A stretch of 64,000 nucleotides of DNA, from positions 67,056,320 to 67,120,319 of the forward strand of contig CM051032.1 in the NCBI GenBank assembly GCA_027627225.1, read 5' to 3'. A program made the translations under genes and the position numbers. The notes beneath the pieces were generated by a model, which worked only from the letters and a program-made list of their open reading frames with translations, searched no databases and was not told the DNA's origin. This DNA comes from Congeria kusceri (taxonomy: Eukaryota; Mollusca; Bivalvia; Myida; Dreissenidae). Shown piece by piece: positions 51,901-57,319 of the stretch (its first letter is position 1; every line of letters begins with the position of its first letter).

Positions 51901-53195
51901 TCTATGTATGTCCAATTGTATAAATAAATCACAAACATAAGGTTTTGTTACAACAATAAAGTTAATAATACTAAATAATTGTAAAACAATTTAAAATTAA
52001 AAAAAAATATTGGTTACCTTGGCAACAGATTGCAAAACTCAAAATTGAATTTCTGATAATACACATTAATGACCAATGTTTCAGAATTTTATTAAAACAG
52101 CTGATACCAGACAGAAACAAATATATAAAGGAAATTGTTTCATACCTGATGCAAATAATTATTATTATGCTCAGCTAAAAATATACGTTCCATTGTTTAT
52201 TGACTCTTTCTATAATTGTGTTGGATTGGGATCAAAGATGAAATATTTTGAAATTTAATGAATTTGAACACATTTATCAAAATTGAATTATCTTTCTTAA
52301 AACTGGACCTAGATAAATCAAATTTTGCATCTGGTTTTGCCAAATATAGACAGTGAAATTGACAAAGTATCTACAGATTTAAGTTGAACTGTAACCACGG
52401 CAACCATACATAACATGAATAGATGTGAAAATAATAATCTTCTCCATTAAACCTTGCCAAAATGCTACATTTAATAATTTTGAATTGCAATTAACAAGTT
52501 CAGACAATTAAGTTAATCCACACTGAATTAAAAATTCAGATAGAGAATGTAACACTACAAGTAACTTTTGACATGTAAGTACTTTTCTCAGTTTTCTTCC
52601 ACTTCAGTTAAATCTTTCAATTAAACAAAACTTAATGCCATACTACATTCTTGATAATTTCCTCAGATGTATTAATAATTAATTTAAATTTCGACATGAG
52701 TAGTTAAGTAAATGACAATGATAATACAATGACATAGATCATAATTAACTTTTTGGTTACCATTGCAGCCATTTCAACATGGAAAAAGCAATTATTTTAT
52801 CAAGTTCTTATTAGGCATGGTGCAATACGAGATTCTCCATTGTACAACATAGTAGAAAATTAATTAGAATGGAAAATTGTGTATAGATTTAATGACTTTT
52901 ACATTTAGATTGTATCCATACATCTTCTGAGCACTTGAGGCAGTTAAATCTTAGTTCCATCCTTGTTATATGACACAATACTACTGGTCATGTATCTTTA
53001 ATATACTGTTATGACAATAACTGTTATTAGCAACATTTTTTCGGCTTTGGAACTACCACTGAATAAATTATTTAAAAGTTGTTTCTGTTGCTTTATTTTC
53101 AGGGCCACGAGGGATTTGATCCCCAGAAGATGAAGCCCCATATCTTCCTAAGGCGCTGTTTTGATGAATTGAAGCCTTCCACTAAAAAGTCATAA
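9857..53195 (+). CDS. RAE1: RAE1 mRNA export factor (Gle2), ten coding exons
   Basis: Joined coding segments: 9857-9964, 10754-10852, 11420-11512, 13617-13703, 14282-14368, 18344-18415, 19720-19827, 36602-36778, 50677-50871, 53103-53195, 372 codons plus TAA. The product aligns collinearly with animal RAE1: N-terminal Ser/Gly/Phe/Thr-rich tail (1-30), MKDIEV entry, then WD40 repeats with [38 protein letters not shown] and [14 protein letters not shown], ending in a Lys/Ser-rich tail. Known of the family: a seven-bladed propeller that binds the GLEBS motif of NUP98 at nuclear pores, acts in mRNA export, and functions in the spindle; it is a paralogue of BUB3. Every junction has GT and AG and every intron is phase 0. 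The start is supported by homology and by an in-frame TAA 15 bases upstream. No non-coding 5' exon or promoter could be identified. Frame is intact, so the gene looks functional. Confidence 0.97.
9965..10753 (+). other. RAE1 intron 1
   Basis: AT-rich intron with no recognisable element apart from short T runs; it lies between GTTTGT and TTGCAG. Confidence 0.8.
10754..10852 (+). CDS. RAE1: RAE1 coding exon 2 (residues 37-69)
   Basis: Acceptor TTGCAG|GTTACA, donor AAT|GTAAGT. Encodes [18 protein letters not shown]... to AGSWDNN, the first propeller strand set. Intron 1 before it (9965-10753) is AT-rich and without a recognisable element; intron 2 after it holds part of a TTTTATGCCCCC repeat. 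Confidence 0.95.
10945..11300. mobile_element. TTTTATGCCCCC-type repeat fragment in intron 2
   Basis: Begins TTTTTATGCCCCCACTTTCA, then GGAGGCATATAGATTTGC and TGTCTGTCCGTCCGTCGG. The same opening is seen near 24918, 42276, 48058 and 58590. Two internal sub-repeats share AAGTATAACTGCTAGAG. No coding potential. Confidence 0.6.
11420..11512 (+). CDS. RAE1: RAE1 coding exon 3 (residues 70-100)
   Basis: Acceptor TTGCAG|GTTCGA, donor GAC|GTAAGA. Encodes [10 protein letters not shown]... through [11 protein letters not shown], closing the first WD blade and starting the second; the TGPVLDV motif is nearly invariant in RAE1. Confidence 0.95.
11932..12508. mobile_element. Possible inverted-repeat element in intron 3
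   Basis: AGTGACCTCATTCCGTGG at the left matches, in reverse complement, the right end AGTGACCTAATTTCGGTG, with a third related CACCGGAATTAGGTCA near 12291. A non-autonomous DNA transposon is likely; no clear target duplication seen. Confidence 0.45.
12836..13043. mobile_element. Palindromic MITE, copy 1 (intron 3)
   Basis: Ends are inverted: GTCGTGGGAAAACCGGAC at left and the complement of GCGTCGTGAGAAAACCGGTC at right. Interior carries TTAATGCATGTGCGTAAAGT and its inverse, and CTCTTCTAAACATAAATTCA. Shorter than its relatives through a deletion in the left arm. Confidence 0.85.
13159..13246 (-). ncRNA. tRNA-like sequence, probably a SINE head
   Basis: On the minus strand the sequence runs TAGCGCAGTTGGTTAAAGCG, which is an A-box with a perfect GCGC/GCGC D-stem, and later GAGTTCAATATCC, a degraded B-box. 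CCAAGC and GCTTGG close the ends, and GCCAT/ATGGC could pair around a TTCTTCGT loop, but spacing is too long for a proper tRNA. I read it as a tRNA-derived SINE or tRNA pseudogene rather than a working gene. Confidence 0.55.
13617..13703 (+). CDS. RAE1: RAE1 coding exon 4 (residues 101-129)
   Basis: Acceptor TTGCAG|GATGGA, donor CAG|GTAGTC. Encodes [19 protein letters not shown]... to VQIAQ, a complete WD motif. A palindromic MITE begins 27 bases past the donor. Confidence 0.95.
13731..13946. mobile_element. Palindromic MITE, copy 2 (intron 4)
   Basis: Same family as 12836-13043: GTGTGTCGTGGGAAAACCGG at left, inverse CGACACGCCTCA at right, central CTCTTGTAAATATAAATCCA. It starts 27 bases after the exon 4 donor. 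Confidence 0.85.
14282..14368 (+). CDS. RAE1: RAE1 coding exon 5 (residues 130-158)
   Basis: Acceptor TTATAG|CATGAT, donor AAG|GTAATG. Encodes [16 protein letters not shown]... to TGSWDKTLK. The first 12 intronic bases, GTAATGCTTCAG, recur 21 bases further on, giving a second donor-like GTAATG. Confidence 0.95.
15018..18125. mobile_element. 3.1-kb DNA transposon, PIF/Harbinger-like by its TSD
   Basis: Terminal inverted repeats GGCCACAACAAATCGATCAG and (reverse complement of right end) AGCCACAACAAATTGATCAA, flanked by TAA at 15015-15017 and 18126-18128. A 3-bp TWA duplication with GGCC ends is typical of PIF/Harbinger. No transposase could be read inside, so it is non-autonomous or decayed. 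It has a further element nested within it. Confidence 0.75.
15673..17194. mobile_element. 1.5-kb element with CAGGGCCCTCAATC ends, nested
   Basis: Inverted ends CAGGGCCCTCAATC at 15673 and GATTGAGGGCCCTG ending at 17194. Its right half (about 16430-17050) matches 49820-50425 closely, including ATTGATTTATGACATACAG. The interior lacks long ORFs. CAG...CTG ends resemble hAT elements, but I found no clear 8-bp target duplication. Confidence 0.7.
18344..18415 (+). CDS. RAE1: RAE1 coding exon 6 (residues 159-182)
   Basis: Acceptor GTTTTAG|TTCTGG, donor GTG|GTGAGT. Encodes [18 protein letters not shown] to CYCADV, including the PERCYCADV signature of RAE1. A palindromic MITE begins about 17 bases past the donor. 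Confidence 0.95.
18432..18649. mobile_element. Palindromic MITE, copy 3 (intron 6)
   Basis: GGCGTGGCGTGGGAAAACCG at left, CATGACACACCTCA at right, with GCCTGTGTAGTCCGCACAGG palindromes inside. Starts about 17 bases after the exon 6 donor. Confidence 0.85.
19720..19827 (+). CDS. RAE1: RAE1 coding exon 7 (residues 183-218)
   Basis: Acceptor TTTTTAG|AAATAC, donor CAG|GTACAG. Encodes [20 protein letters not shown]... to ESPLKYQ. Donor positions +4 to +6 belong to a MITE (19831-20210) inserted directly after GTA; a second donor-like AG|GTAAGA lies just past that element. Only the proximal donor keeps the frame, because read-through meets TAG six codons in. Confidence 0.95.
19831..20210. mobile_element. 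CAGTGTTTTTTT MITE, copy B, at the exon 7 donor
   Basis: Ends CAGTGTTTTTTTTAGGG and, inverted, GGTGGAAAAAAACACTG. Flanked by AGGTA on both sides (19826-19830 and 20211-20215), a 5-bp target duplication that overlaps the exon 7 splice donor. Internal blocks match copies at 14727 and 22272/24562. Non-coding. Confidence 0.85.
20399..21124. mobile_element. GAGCTCACC-type element, 3' end missing
   Basis: Opens AAGCTCACCAAGCATAACGT then TGCTCATTGTGAGC (an imperfect hairpin), TTCACAGAAATTATCCTTGG and repeats of GTGGTCCTCTACAAAG and AGGCCCAGAGGTTTCGTA. The usual GGCCCTCTTGTT end is absent; a hAT-like element follows at 21133. Confidence 0.75.
21133..22057. mobile_element. hAT-like non-autonomous element, 925 bp
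   Basis: TAGGGATGGGACC at left and GTCCCATCCCTA at right are inverted repeats. Perfect 8-bp target duplication GTTTAAAT at 21125-21132 and 22058-22065, diagnostic of hAT. Subterminal TTCGAATATTCGAATAT clusters lie at both ends and could bind transposase. No transposase inside. Confidence 0.9.
22357..24561. mobile_element. GAGCTCACC-type element with internal tandem repeats
   Basis: Starts GAGCTCACCTGAGCACAACA with the hairpin partner TGGTGAGC, ends CTCAGGTGAGCGACCTAGGG to GTGGCCCTCTTGTT. Between are about eight imperfect units, each with CTGAAACTGCAAGGCCCAGA, GGTCCTCTACAAAG and TGCCCCTGGGGTCAAA. Non-coding; a 703-bp element is nested at 23060. Confidence 0.85.
23060..23762. mobile_element. 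703-bp TA-flanked element with CCGTAAAACGTCG ends
   Basis: Inverted repeats CCGTAAAACGTCGTGTATTA and (reverse complement) CCGTTAAATGTCGTATATTA, flanked by TA on both sides, as in Tc1/mariner/pogo elements. The ends carry GTGCGCGTTATACA and GTGCACATTATACA. No transposase seen. Confidence 0.85.
24747..24861. mobile_element. GAGCTCACC-type 3' fragment
   Basis: CATGGTTTATATAGACTTAA to GGGCCATGTAGCCCTATTGT is the last unit and terminus of the same family, 5'-truncated. Confidence 0.7.
24917..26205. mobile_element. TTTTATG..CCGGCATCTTGA and GGGGAGTATATAGG tandem-rich repeats
   Basis: 24917-25105 resembles the start of 42272 (CCGGCATCTTGATG). From 25105 about six imperfect units of around 160 bp follow, each with TTTGACTTTGGTTACAAACC, ACTAAATGTTGACAGAGTTA and AACATCATAAAATACAGG. 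Non-coding. Confidence 0.65.
26241..26462. mobile_element. 222-bp MITE with CCATAAAATCATTTTAT ends
   Basis: Left CCATAAAATCATTTTATATT, right end inverted CCGTAAAATCATTTTATTTT. TA precedes the left end. Both arms continue into GCAGTG and TTTCGC blocks, giving about 40 paired bases. Confidence 0.75.
26725..26945 (+). repeat. 54-bp tandem repeat, about four units
   Basis: Unit contains GCGTGATGGAACGGTAATGA, GAGTCTGTGGAAATGC and TTTTAACTTAGCTTTATT. Because 54 is a multiple of three it leaves an open frame of 18-residue repeats ([18 protein letters not shown]). No similarity to a known protein; probably fortuitous. Confidence 0.85.
27147..28794. other. Intron 7 stretch without identified gene
   Basis: Holds CCATTATTATTCGTGGGGCA and CACGAATTTTCGTGGATTTC (27861-27895), a sequence style seen in many MITE ends, and a GGTTGGTTGGTT run near 28550. 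No coding sequence recognised. Confidence 0.5.
28795..29779 (-). pseudogene. LINE thumb and C-terminal Cys region
   Basis: [16 protein letters not shown], a stop, then [20 protein letters not shown] and [11 protein letters not shown], a second break, then [27 protein letters not shown]. The CxC..H..C pattern is common at the end of Jockey/CR1 polyproteins. Confidence 0.8.
29667..30545 (-). pseudogene. LINE reverse transcriptase core
   Basis: [46 protein letters not shown] and LFADDTSLA are RT motifs 1, A, B and C. The catalytic FADD is intact. The frame is lost after ITKHLR, where the thumb continues in another frame. The homology extends upstream of the first ATG ([16 protein letters not shown]). 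Confidence 0.92.
30981..31610 (-). pseudogene. LINE endonuclease C-terminal part
   Basis: Reads CIYRPPN, then VILGDINEN, then TDPIIISKT and [16 protein letters not shown]. GDxN and SDH are the metal-binding and catalytic motifs of the APE-type endonuclease of non-LTR elements. The N-terminal half is missing. A short gap with stops separates it from the polymerase piece. Confidence 0.85.
31616..35229. other. Intron 7 stretch without identified gene
   Basis: AT-rich. 32880-33000 (ACGTTCCACGCATGGAAAGC, GTGTACCGATCATG) resembles the GCATGGAAAGCGTGGGTGTA block of 49940-49960, so a diverged relative of that element is present. Nothing else assigned. Confidence 0.45.
35230..35912. repeat. Tandem repeat, about three 150-bp units, in an element ending GGGGGCATATATG
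   Basis: Units share AACTTCAAAATTACATAAGT, GAATATACCTTTATC and CCCTTTTTCACATAGATTTT. Ends GACCTAGAGGGGGCATATAT then ACAGCTCTTGTTTT. Non-coding. Confidence 0.7.
36602..36778 (+). CDS. RAE1: RAE1 coding exon 8 (residues 219-277)
   Basis: Acceptor GTATTTCAG|CATCGT with a branch-like ACTAAC about 24 bases upstream; donor GCT|GTAAGT. Encodes [20 protein letters not shown], then [20 protein letters not shown] and on to LQDIYA. The donor opens a minisatellite of 32-bp units that each carry GTAAGT. Confidence 0.96.
36779..38500 (+). repeat. 32-bp minisatellite of about 50 units carrying GTAAGT
   Basis: Starts at the first base of intron 8, so the authentic exon 8 donor is its first unit. Consensus: GTAAGTCTGTTGCTGTGAAT followed by GTCAGTCGCTCT. 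Exact GTAAGT, the consensus 5' splice site, is kept in most units. Two subtypes occur: GTTGCTGTGAATG at both edges and GTTGCTTTGAATG concentrated around 37690-38290, a sign of recent expansion in the middle. A divergent spacer at 36819-36860 (CAGTCAGTAGTTTTTGCC...) reappears at the far end near 38460-38500, so the array expanded within a duplicated flank. Copy number is an estimate from length divided by 32. Confidence 0.95.
38621..39115. mobile_element. GAGCTCACC-type element, short form (intron 8)
   Basis: TTAGCTCACCTGAGC to CTCAGGTGAGCGACCTAGGG and TTGGCCCTCTTGTT; internal units with CCTTATATGGCTATATTGAA and AACATGGCCGCCAGGGGGCA. Confidence 0.8.
39116..42271. other. Intron 8 stretch without identified gene
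   Basis: Contains the hairpin at 40460-40590 and a possible element from about 40856 (CCATAATTTCGTGGG) to 41808 (inverse CCCACGAAATTAGGG). Otherwise AT-rich and unassigned. Confidence 0.45.
40460..40590. repeat. Long perfect-like hairpin, 36-base arms
   Basis: Left arm AACAGGTTACTACCTGGTCT...; right arm inverted AACATGTTACTGCCTGGTCT..., four mismatches in 36. The 59-base loop holds a smaller GCTCGGCAAGCCTCGC fold. Similar CCTGATATAT motifs lie at 39720-39745. Confidence 0.85.
42272..42870. mobile_element. TTTTATGCCACCGGCATC-type element
   Basis: Opens TTTTTATGCCACCGGCATCT and GAGGCATATAGTGATTG; about three units with CACAGTTGTTGCTTATGACC and CACCCAACCTCACTTTGACC. Same family as 58588-59370. 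Confidence 0.75.
42990..47084. mobile_element. 4.1-kb element with roughly 180-base inverted repeats
   Basis: Ends TAGTCAGTATGCC and GGCATACCGACTA. Inverted arms at 42990-43190 and 46900-47084 share ATGCAACTTTGTCATCATTG, AGCATTTTGA and ATGGC(C/T)(G/T)CCAAGATGG. The interior shows no long ORF, and holds GAGCTG-type repeat pieces at 43425-43865. Non-autonomous; superfamily not assigned. Confidence 0.8.
47086..47787. mobile_element. 0.7-kb element with TTCTCGCGTATA ends
   Basis: AAATTCTCGCGTATA at left, TATACGTGAGAAATA at right. Subterminal CGCGTATAAGACGCACC and CGCGTATAAGACACACC face each other, as in 23060-23762 (GCGCGTTATAC). It abuts the 4.1-kb element directly. Confidence 0.75.
48058..48370. 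mobile_element. ATGCCCCCC-type element, short form
   Basis: CATGCCCCCCTTTTGAAGC, TGTCTGTCTGTCCGTGTGTC, and end GGGCATACCTGTTTTACAAA. Non-coding. Confidence 0.6.
48371..49579. other. Intron 8 stretch without identified gene
   Basis: AT-rich intronic sequence; I see no gene or repeat that I can name. Confidence 0.5.
49580..50430. mobile_element. Relative of the 15673-17194 element, next to the exon 9 array
   Basis: From about 49820 it matches 16430-17050: CGTCATCCGCATGGAAAGCG, CAGATAGGTTAGTATTGATT, GGCTGCTAATCAGAGCG and ATCCGGACCAAACTGG. The left half (GGCCAAAAAGGGACATTGAC) differs. It ends within about 20 bases of the 58-bp array. Confidence 0.75.
50445..50676 (+). repeat. 58-bp tandem array duplicating the exon 9 acceptor
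   Basis: Four upstream copies (the first partial and diverged) precede true exon 9; acceptor-equivalent boundaries are at 50503, 50561, 50619 and 50677. Each unit has TTCATTTTTATTTTGCAG (TATAG in one copy), then the first exonic bases GTGAATGACATCTCCTTCCA, then CCGGTAACTAG, which is donor-like. Translated from the acceptor, a copy reads [12 protein letters not shown] then stop. The 58-bp period is not a multiple of three. Confidence 0.95.
50677..50871 (+). CDS. RAE1: RAE1 coding exon 9 (residues 278-342)
   Basis: Acceptor ATTTTGCAG|GTGAAT, donor AAG|GTATGT. Encodes [30 protein letters not shown] and on to YATSYDWSK. Upstream copies of its acceptor and first 22-23 bases form a 58-bp array; its last 40 bases and donor are duplicated 149 bp downstream. 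Only the 50677 acceptor gives the conserved FHPVHGT reading; the copies run into TAG after FHPITGN. Confidence 0.96.
50829..51127 (+). repeat. 149-bp tandem duplication of the exon 9 end and donor
   Basis: The last 40 bases of exon 9, its GTATGT donor and about 105 bases of intron are repeated once, 149 bp downstream; the copied donor GT is at 51021. The copy has substitutions (it would read YDRSK instead of YDWSK) and its own intronic tail diverges. It has no acceptor of its own that I can see, so it is probably an intronic relic. Confidence 0.9.
51215..51495 (+). repeat. Degenerate AT-rich tandem repeat in intron 9
   Basis: Roughly five units of 55-60 bases share TTTGTAATTTTAGTTAC and ATGGTCAATTTG. 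The rest of intron 9 (to 53102) is AT-rich and unassigned. Confidence 0.55.
53103..53195 (+). CDS. RAE1: RAE1 coding exon 10 (residues 343-372 and stop)
   Basis: Acceptor TTATTTTCAG|GGCCAC. Encodes [10 protein letters not shown]... to [10 protein letters not shown] then TAA at 53193-53195. The GHE..PQK..IFLR..ELKP pattern is the usual RAE1 C terminus. Confidence 0.94.
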   Translation, partial: GHEGFDPQKMKPHIFLRRCFDELKPSTKKS

Positions 53196-53425
53196 TTCAA
53201 AACTCCTGTATCTCAAAGGGATGTTGGAAGAATTATTACAAAATGAAACAATAACTTCAAGAGCCTTAGTAGCAGAATAGTTGAGCAGAATCCATCTACT
53301 TGAAAGTCATAAATGAACATTTCAGTATAACAGTGGGAGTGATGATATTTTCAGAATTATTACAACATGAAAGAACAATTTGAAGGCACATGTACTCAAA
53401 GAATAGATGGGCTTAATTTATCCAC

Positions 53426-53593
53426 AATAAAGTCCTAATTATCAGCCAAGTTTCTCAAATGGAGTGCAGATATTTGCAGAATTAATACAGAACGTTAACA
53501 GGATCATATGCACAGTTTTGCAGAATGTATGCAAAATATCAAAACGTGTTTACTGTATTGCCTCAGATGGCGTCTTGAAAATCAGCGAATAAA
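53426..53593 (+). promoter_or_regulatory. RAE1 3' UTR poly(A) signals
   Basis: Two canonical AATAAA hexamers lie on the gene strand at 53426-53431 and 53588-53593, 231 and 393 bases after the stop codon. A T/G-rich stretch follows the second. Either could define the transcript end; I cannot tell which is used. Confidence 0.6.
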
Positions 53594-54376
53594 GCTGCTG
53601 AACGTTCAGTTCTGTTTTGCACCCTTTTCGAAAAAGTGTATTTAGTTACCGTAGCTTTGCAGTTAGAATTCAATATCATTTTGTGCTGATTATCTGTCAA
53701 ATAATCTGAATTTTAATTATAACAACTGTTAATAATGTTTATAAATTTTTCAATTAATATTAACTAAAAATGCATTACATTTTGAGAAATTACCCTTTAA
53801 TTGATTAAATTGTAGAATTTTTATTTACCAAATATTTAAAATGACTATTACAAGAACTTTTCTCCAATATGTGTGGTTTATTTGACATTGTGCTATTTAG
53901 TCAGTAAATGTTAACATTCACAGGTCATTGTTGTTCTGAGCAGAGCATGTTTGAAAAGACACGTTTGTTATTAGATTTCTTCAATGGTAATAGGGGAAGA
54001 TCCAGAGCAAAATAGCAGGGTGCTGCACTCTTCCACTCTGGTCAACACAAACATGTTGAATATCTTCTAAATTCTATGTACTTTTGCATATATTAAATGA
54101 AAAATGATTTTACTATGTTTAAAAGCCTTAATTAGAACCTTTAAACTGATAAAAACTTTGGATTGACCAAATGTTTAGAAAGTATCCAAGACCTGGACCT
54201 GGTTCTCCCCCCGTTCCTTTTAAGCAGCATCCTGAACCTTTTGTATCGTAGATCTTTTCCTAGTGTTATGTTTGGTAACGTATTTCAAGAAGGCACAGTA
54301 AAACATAATGGGCGTCTGCACAATGTTTAATGGTTGATCATACAATTTTGTTGTTGAATATGTGTTTGTCTTTTTT
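53594..54376. other. Intergenic sequence downstream of RAE1
   Basis: AT-rich, with an AGGGTGCTGCACTC block near 54020 that resembles AGGGTGCTGCTGGAG at 14046. No gene. Confidence 0.5.
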
Positions 54377-56388
54377 AGCTCACCTGAGCACAAAGTGCTC
54401 ATGGTGAGCTTTTGTGATCGCCCGTTGTCCGTCGTGCGTGCGTCGTCAACTTTCCATTCAAACAACATCTCCTCCTAAACCGCTCGGCAGATTTTCACCA
54501 AACTTCACAGGAATGATCCTTGGGTGGAACTCTTTCAACATTTTTCAAGTCTTTCCAGTTCGCTGAATATGTAGGTCACCAGAGCTAAAAATAGATTTAA
54601 AAAATGAAAATTTTAAAGATCTTCTATGAAACCGCAAGGGTCAGACCTTTCATATTTGATATGTGACATCCTCTAGAGGTCCTCTACAAAGATTGTTCTA
54701 ATTATGCCCCTGGGGTCAAAACAGGCTACGCCCTGAAGGTCACATGGTTTATATAGAATATATAGCAAAATGACTTTAAAAATCTTCTCTGAAACCACAA
54801 GGCCCAGAGGTTTCATATTTGGTATGTAACATCCTATAGTGGTCCTCTACAAAGATTGTTCAAATTATGCCCCTGGGGTCTCATGGTTTATATAGAATAT
54901 ATAGCAAAATAACTTTTAAAATCTCCTCCTCTGAAATCGTAAGGCCCAGAGGTTTCATATTTGGTATGTAACATTGTTTAGTGGTCCTGAACAAAGTTTG
55001 TTCAAATTATGCCCCTGGGGTCAAAACTGGCCACACCCCGGGGGTCACATGGTTTATATGGAATATATAGCAAAATGACTTTAAAAATCTTCTCCTCTGA
55101 AACCACAAGGCCCAGAGGTTTTATATTTGGTATGTAACATCCTTTAGTGGTCCTTTACAAAGTTTGTTCAAATTATGCCCCTGGAGTCAAAACGGGCCAC
55201 GCCCTGGGGTCACATGGTTTATATAGAATATATAGCAAAATTACTTTTAAACTCTTCTCCTCTGAAACCACAAGGCTCAGAGGTTTCATATTTGGTATGT
55301 AACATCCTATAGTGGTCCTCTACAAAAATTGTTAAAATTATGCCCCTGGGGTCAAAACTAGCCACGCCCCCGGGGGTCTCATGGTTTATATAGAATATAT
55401 AGCAAAATGACTTTTAAAATCTTCTCCTATGAAATCGCAAGGCCCAGAGGTTTCATATTTGGTATGTAACATTGTTTAGTGGTCCTGAACAAAGTTTGTT
55501 CAAATTATGCCCCTGGGGTCAAAACGGGCCACACCCCGGGGGTCACATGGTTTATATAGAATATATAGCAAAATGACTTAAAATCTTCTCCTCTGAAACC
55601 ACAAGGCCCAGAGGTTTCATATTTGTAAAATCCTATAGTGGTCCTCTACAAAGATTGTTCAGATTATGCCCCCGGGGTCAAACCTGGCCACGCCCAGGGG
55701 GTCACATGGTTTATATAAACTTATATAGCAAAACGTCTTAAAAATCTTCTTCTCTGAAACCGCAAGGCCCAGAGGTTTCGTATTTTGTATTTAACATCCT
55801 ATAATGGTACTCTACAAAGTTTGTTCAAATTATGCCCCATAGGGTCAAAACAGACCACACCCGATTGGTCACATAGTTAACATCGACTTAAATTGCAAAA
55901 TGACTTTAAAATTCTTCTCTGAAACCGCAAGGCCTAGAGGTTTCATATTTGGTATGTAACATTGTATAGTGGTCCTTTACAAAGAGTGTTCAAATTATGC
56001 CCCTGGGGTCAAAACTGGCCACACCTCAGGGGTCTCATGGTTTATATAGACTTAAATAGCAAAATGACTTTAAAAATCTCCTCTGAAACGGCAAGGCCCA
56101 CATCTTTCCTATATTTGTTACGTAACATTGCATAGTGGTCCTCTCCAAAGATTGTTCAAATTATACCCCTGGGGTCAAATCTGGCCATACCCCCGAGGGG
56201 TCACATGGTTTATATAGACTTAAATGGCAAAATGAGTTAAAAAATCTTGACCTGAAACTACAACAACCAGAGGTTTGTTCAAGGTTGTTCAACTTATGCC
56301 CCTGGGATAAAAATAAGCCATGCCTCTGGGATGCAAATTCCAATTGGGTTACAAGGTCTCAGGTGAGCGTCCTAGGGCCCTCTTGTTG
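54377..56388. mobile_element. GAGCTCACC-type element, 2.0 kb, about ten internal units
   Basis: TTAGCTCACCTGAGCACAAA with inverse TGCTCATGGTGAGC; end CTCAGGTGAGCGTCCTAGGG CCCTCTTGTT. Units of about 145-175 bp carry AAGGCCCAGAGGTTTCATAT, TTGGTATGTAACATCCTATA, GTGGTCCTCTACAAAG and ATGCCCCTGGGGTC. The cleanest copy in the window. Confidence 0.9.
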
Positions 56389-56818
56389 GAACTTTCATTC
56401 ATGTGATGTTTTTATGAGTGACAAAATAAAATCATACCTAAAAGATGTAACTACTGAACCTTTTTGTTTGTGTCTTGTCGTGCAAAATGTTATAATTTCT
56501 ATTGAAAAGAAGCAATTTTATTTTATGTTGTTCAGTCATTTATTATACACATGTGTTTTAACATTTGGTTTCATGCACCACCCATTTTTTTTTTAAGGGT
56601 AACAATCAAAAGATAGCTTCCTTACTTTAGACTGTTTTATTTTTTAATGATATATACTCGTCCTGAAATAATGCCTGTTGTTTACATTTAGAATTTAGTT
56701 GAATACTAATATAATTCTTCTACAAGAAGAACCTTATTTAATACTCAAACTTGAATAAAAAAAACTTAAGATTTTAAAACCATAAAATTTACTATATTGG
56801 ACATAGCAAACATCATAT

Positions 56819-57066
56819 GAGGTGTGTCGTGGAAAAACCGTGCTTATTGCATGTGCGTAATGTTGTCCCTGATTAGCCTATGCAGTCCGGCAGGACGGCA
56901 CTTTCCGCTTTTTATGTTTTTTTCTGTTTCAAGGAATTCTCTTCTAAACATAAATCCATTGTAGGCGGAAAGTACCGGCCCGGATTAGCCTGTGCGGACT
57001 GCACAGGCTAATCGGGGACGACACTACGCACATGCATTAAGCCCGGTTTTCCCACGACACGCCTCA
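56819..57066. mobile_element. Palindromic MITE, copy 4
   Basis: GAGGTGTGTCGTGGAAAAAC at left and CCCACGACACGCCTCA at right, inner GCCTGTGCGGACTGCACAGG palindrome. Close to full length. Confidence 0.9.
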
Positions 57067-57319
57067 TATAAATTTGCAACTGAGTTTCATACATCTTCGT
57101 TGGCAGTCACAAGTGGTGAAGGTTATAATCAATCATTTAAGCGGTATAAGTAATGTTACGGTAATAAAAGGTGCAACGGTTTCATTGTTTTTCTTTGCCT
57201 TTTCTCATACCAGACATTGACCTGTAGAACATACTCAGACTCGTAAGTAACGGCTCATACATAAAAACAAAACATAGAAATGAAAAAAACACTACACATT
57301 AATTTACTGACCTGTTTTT

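Noticed and set aside
54377..56388. Tandem-core element as a satellite or centromere
   Set aside because: It has defined ends shared with dispersed copies, so it is an interspersed element.
56135..56596. 153-residue frame downstream of RAE1
   Set aside because: Mostly runs through the tandem-core repeat element, with no protein similarity that I can see.
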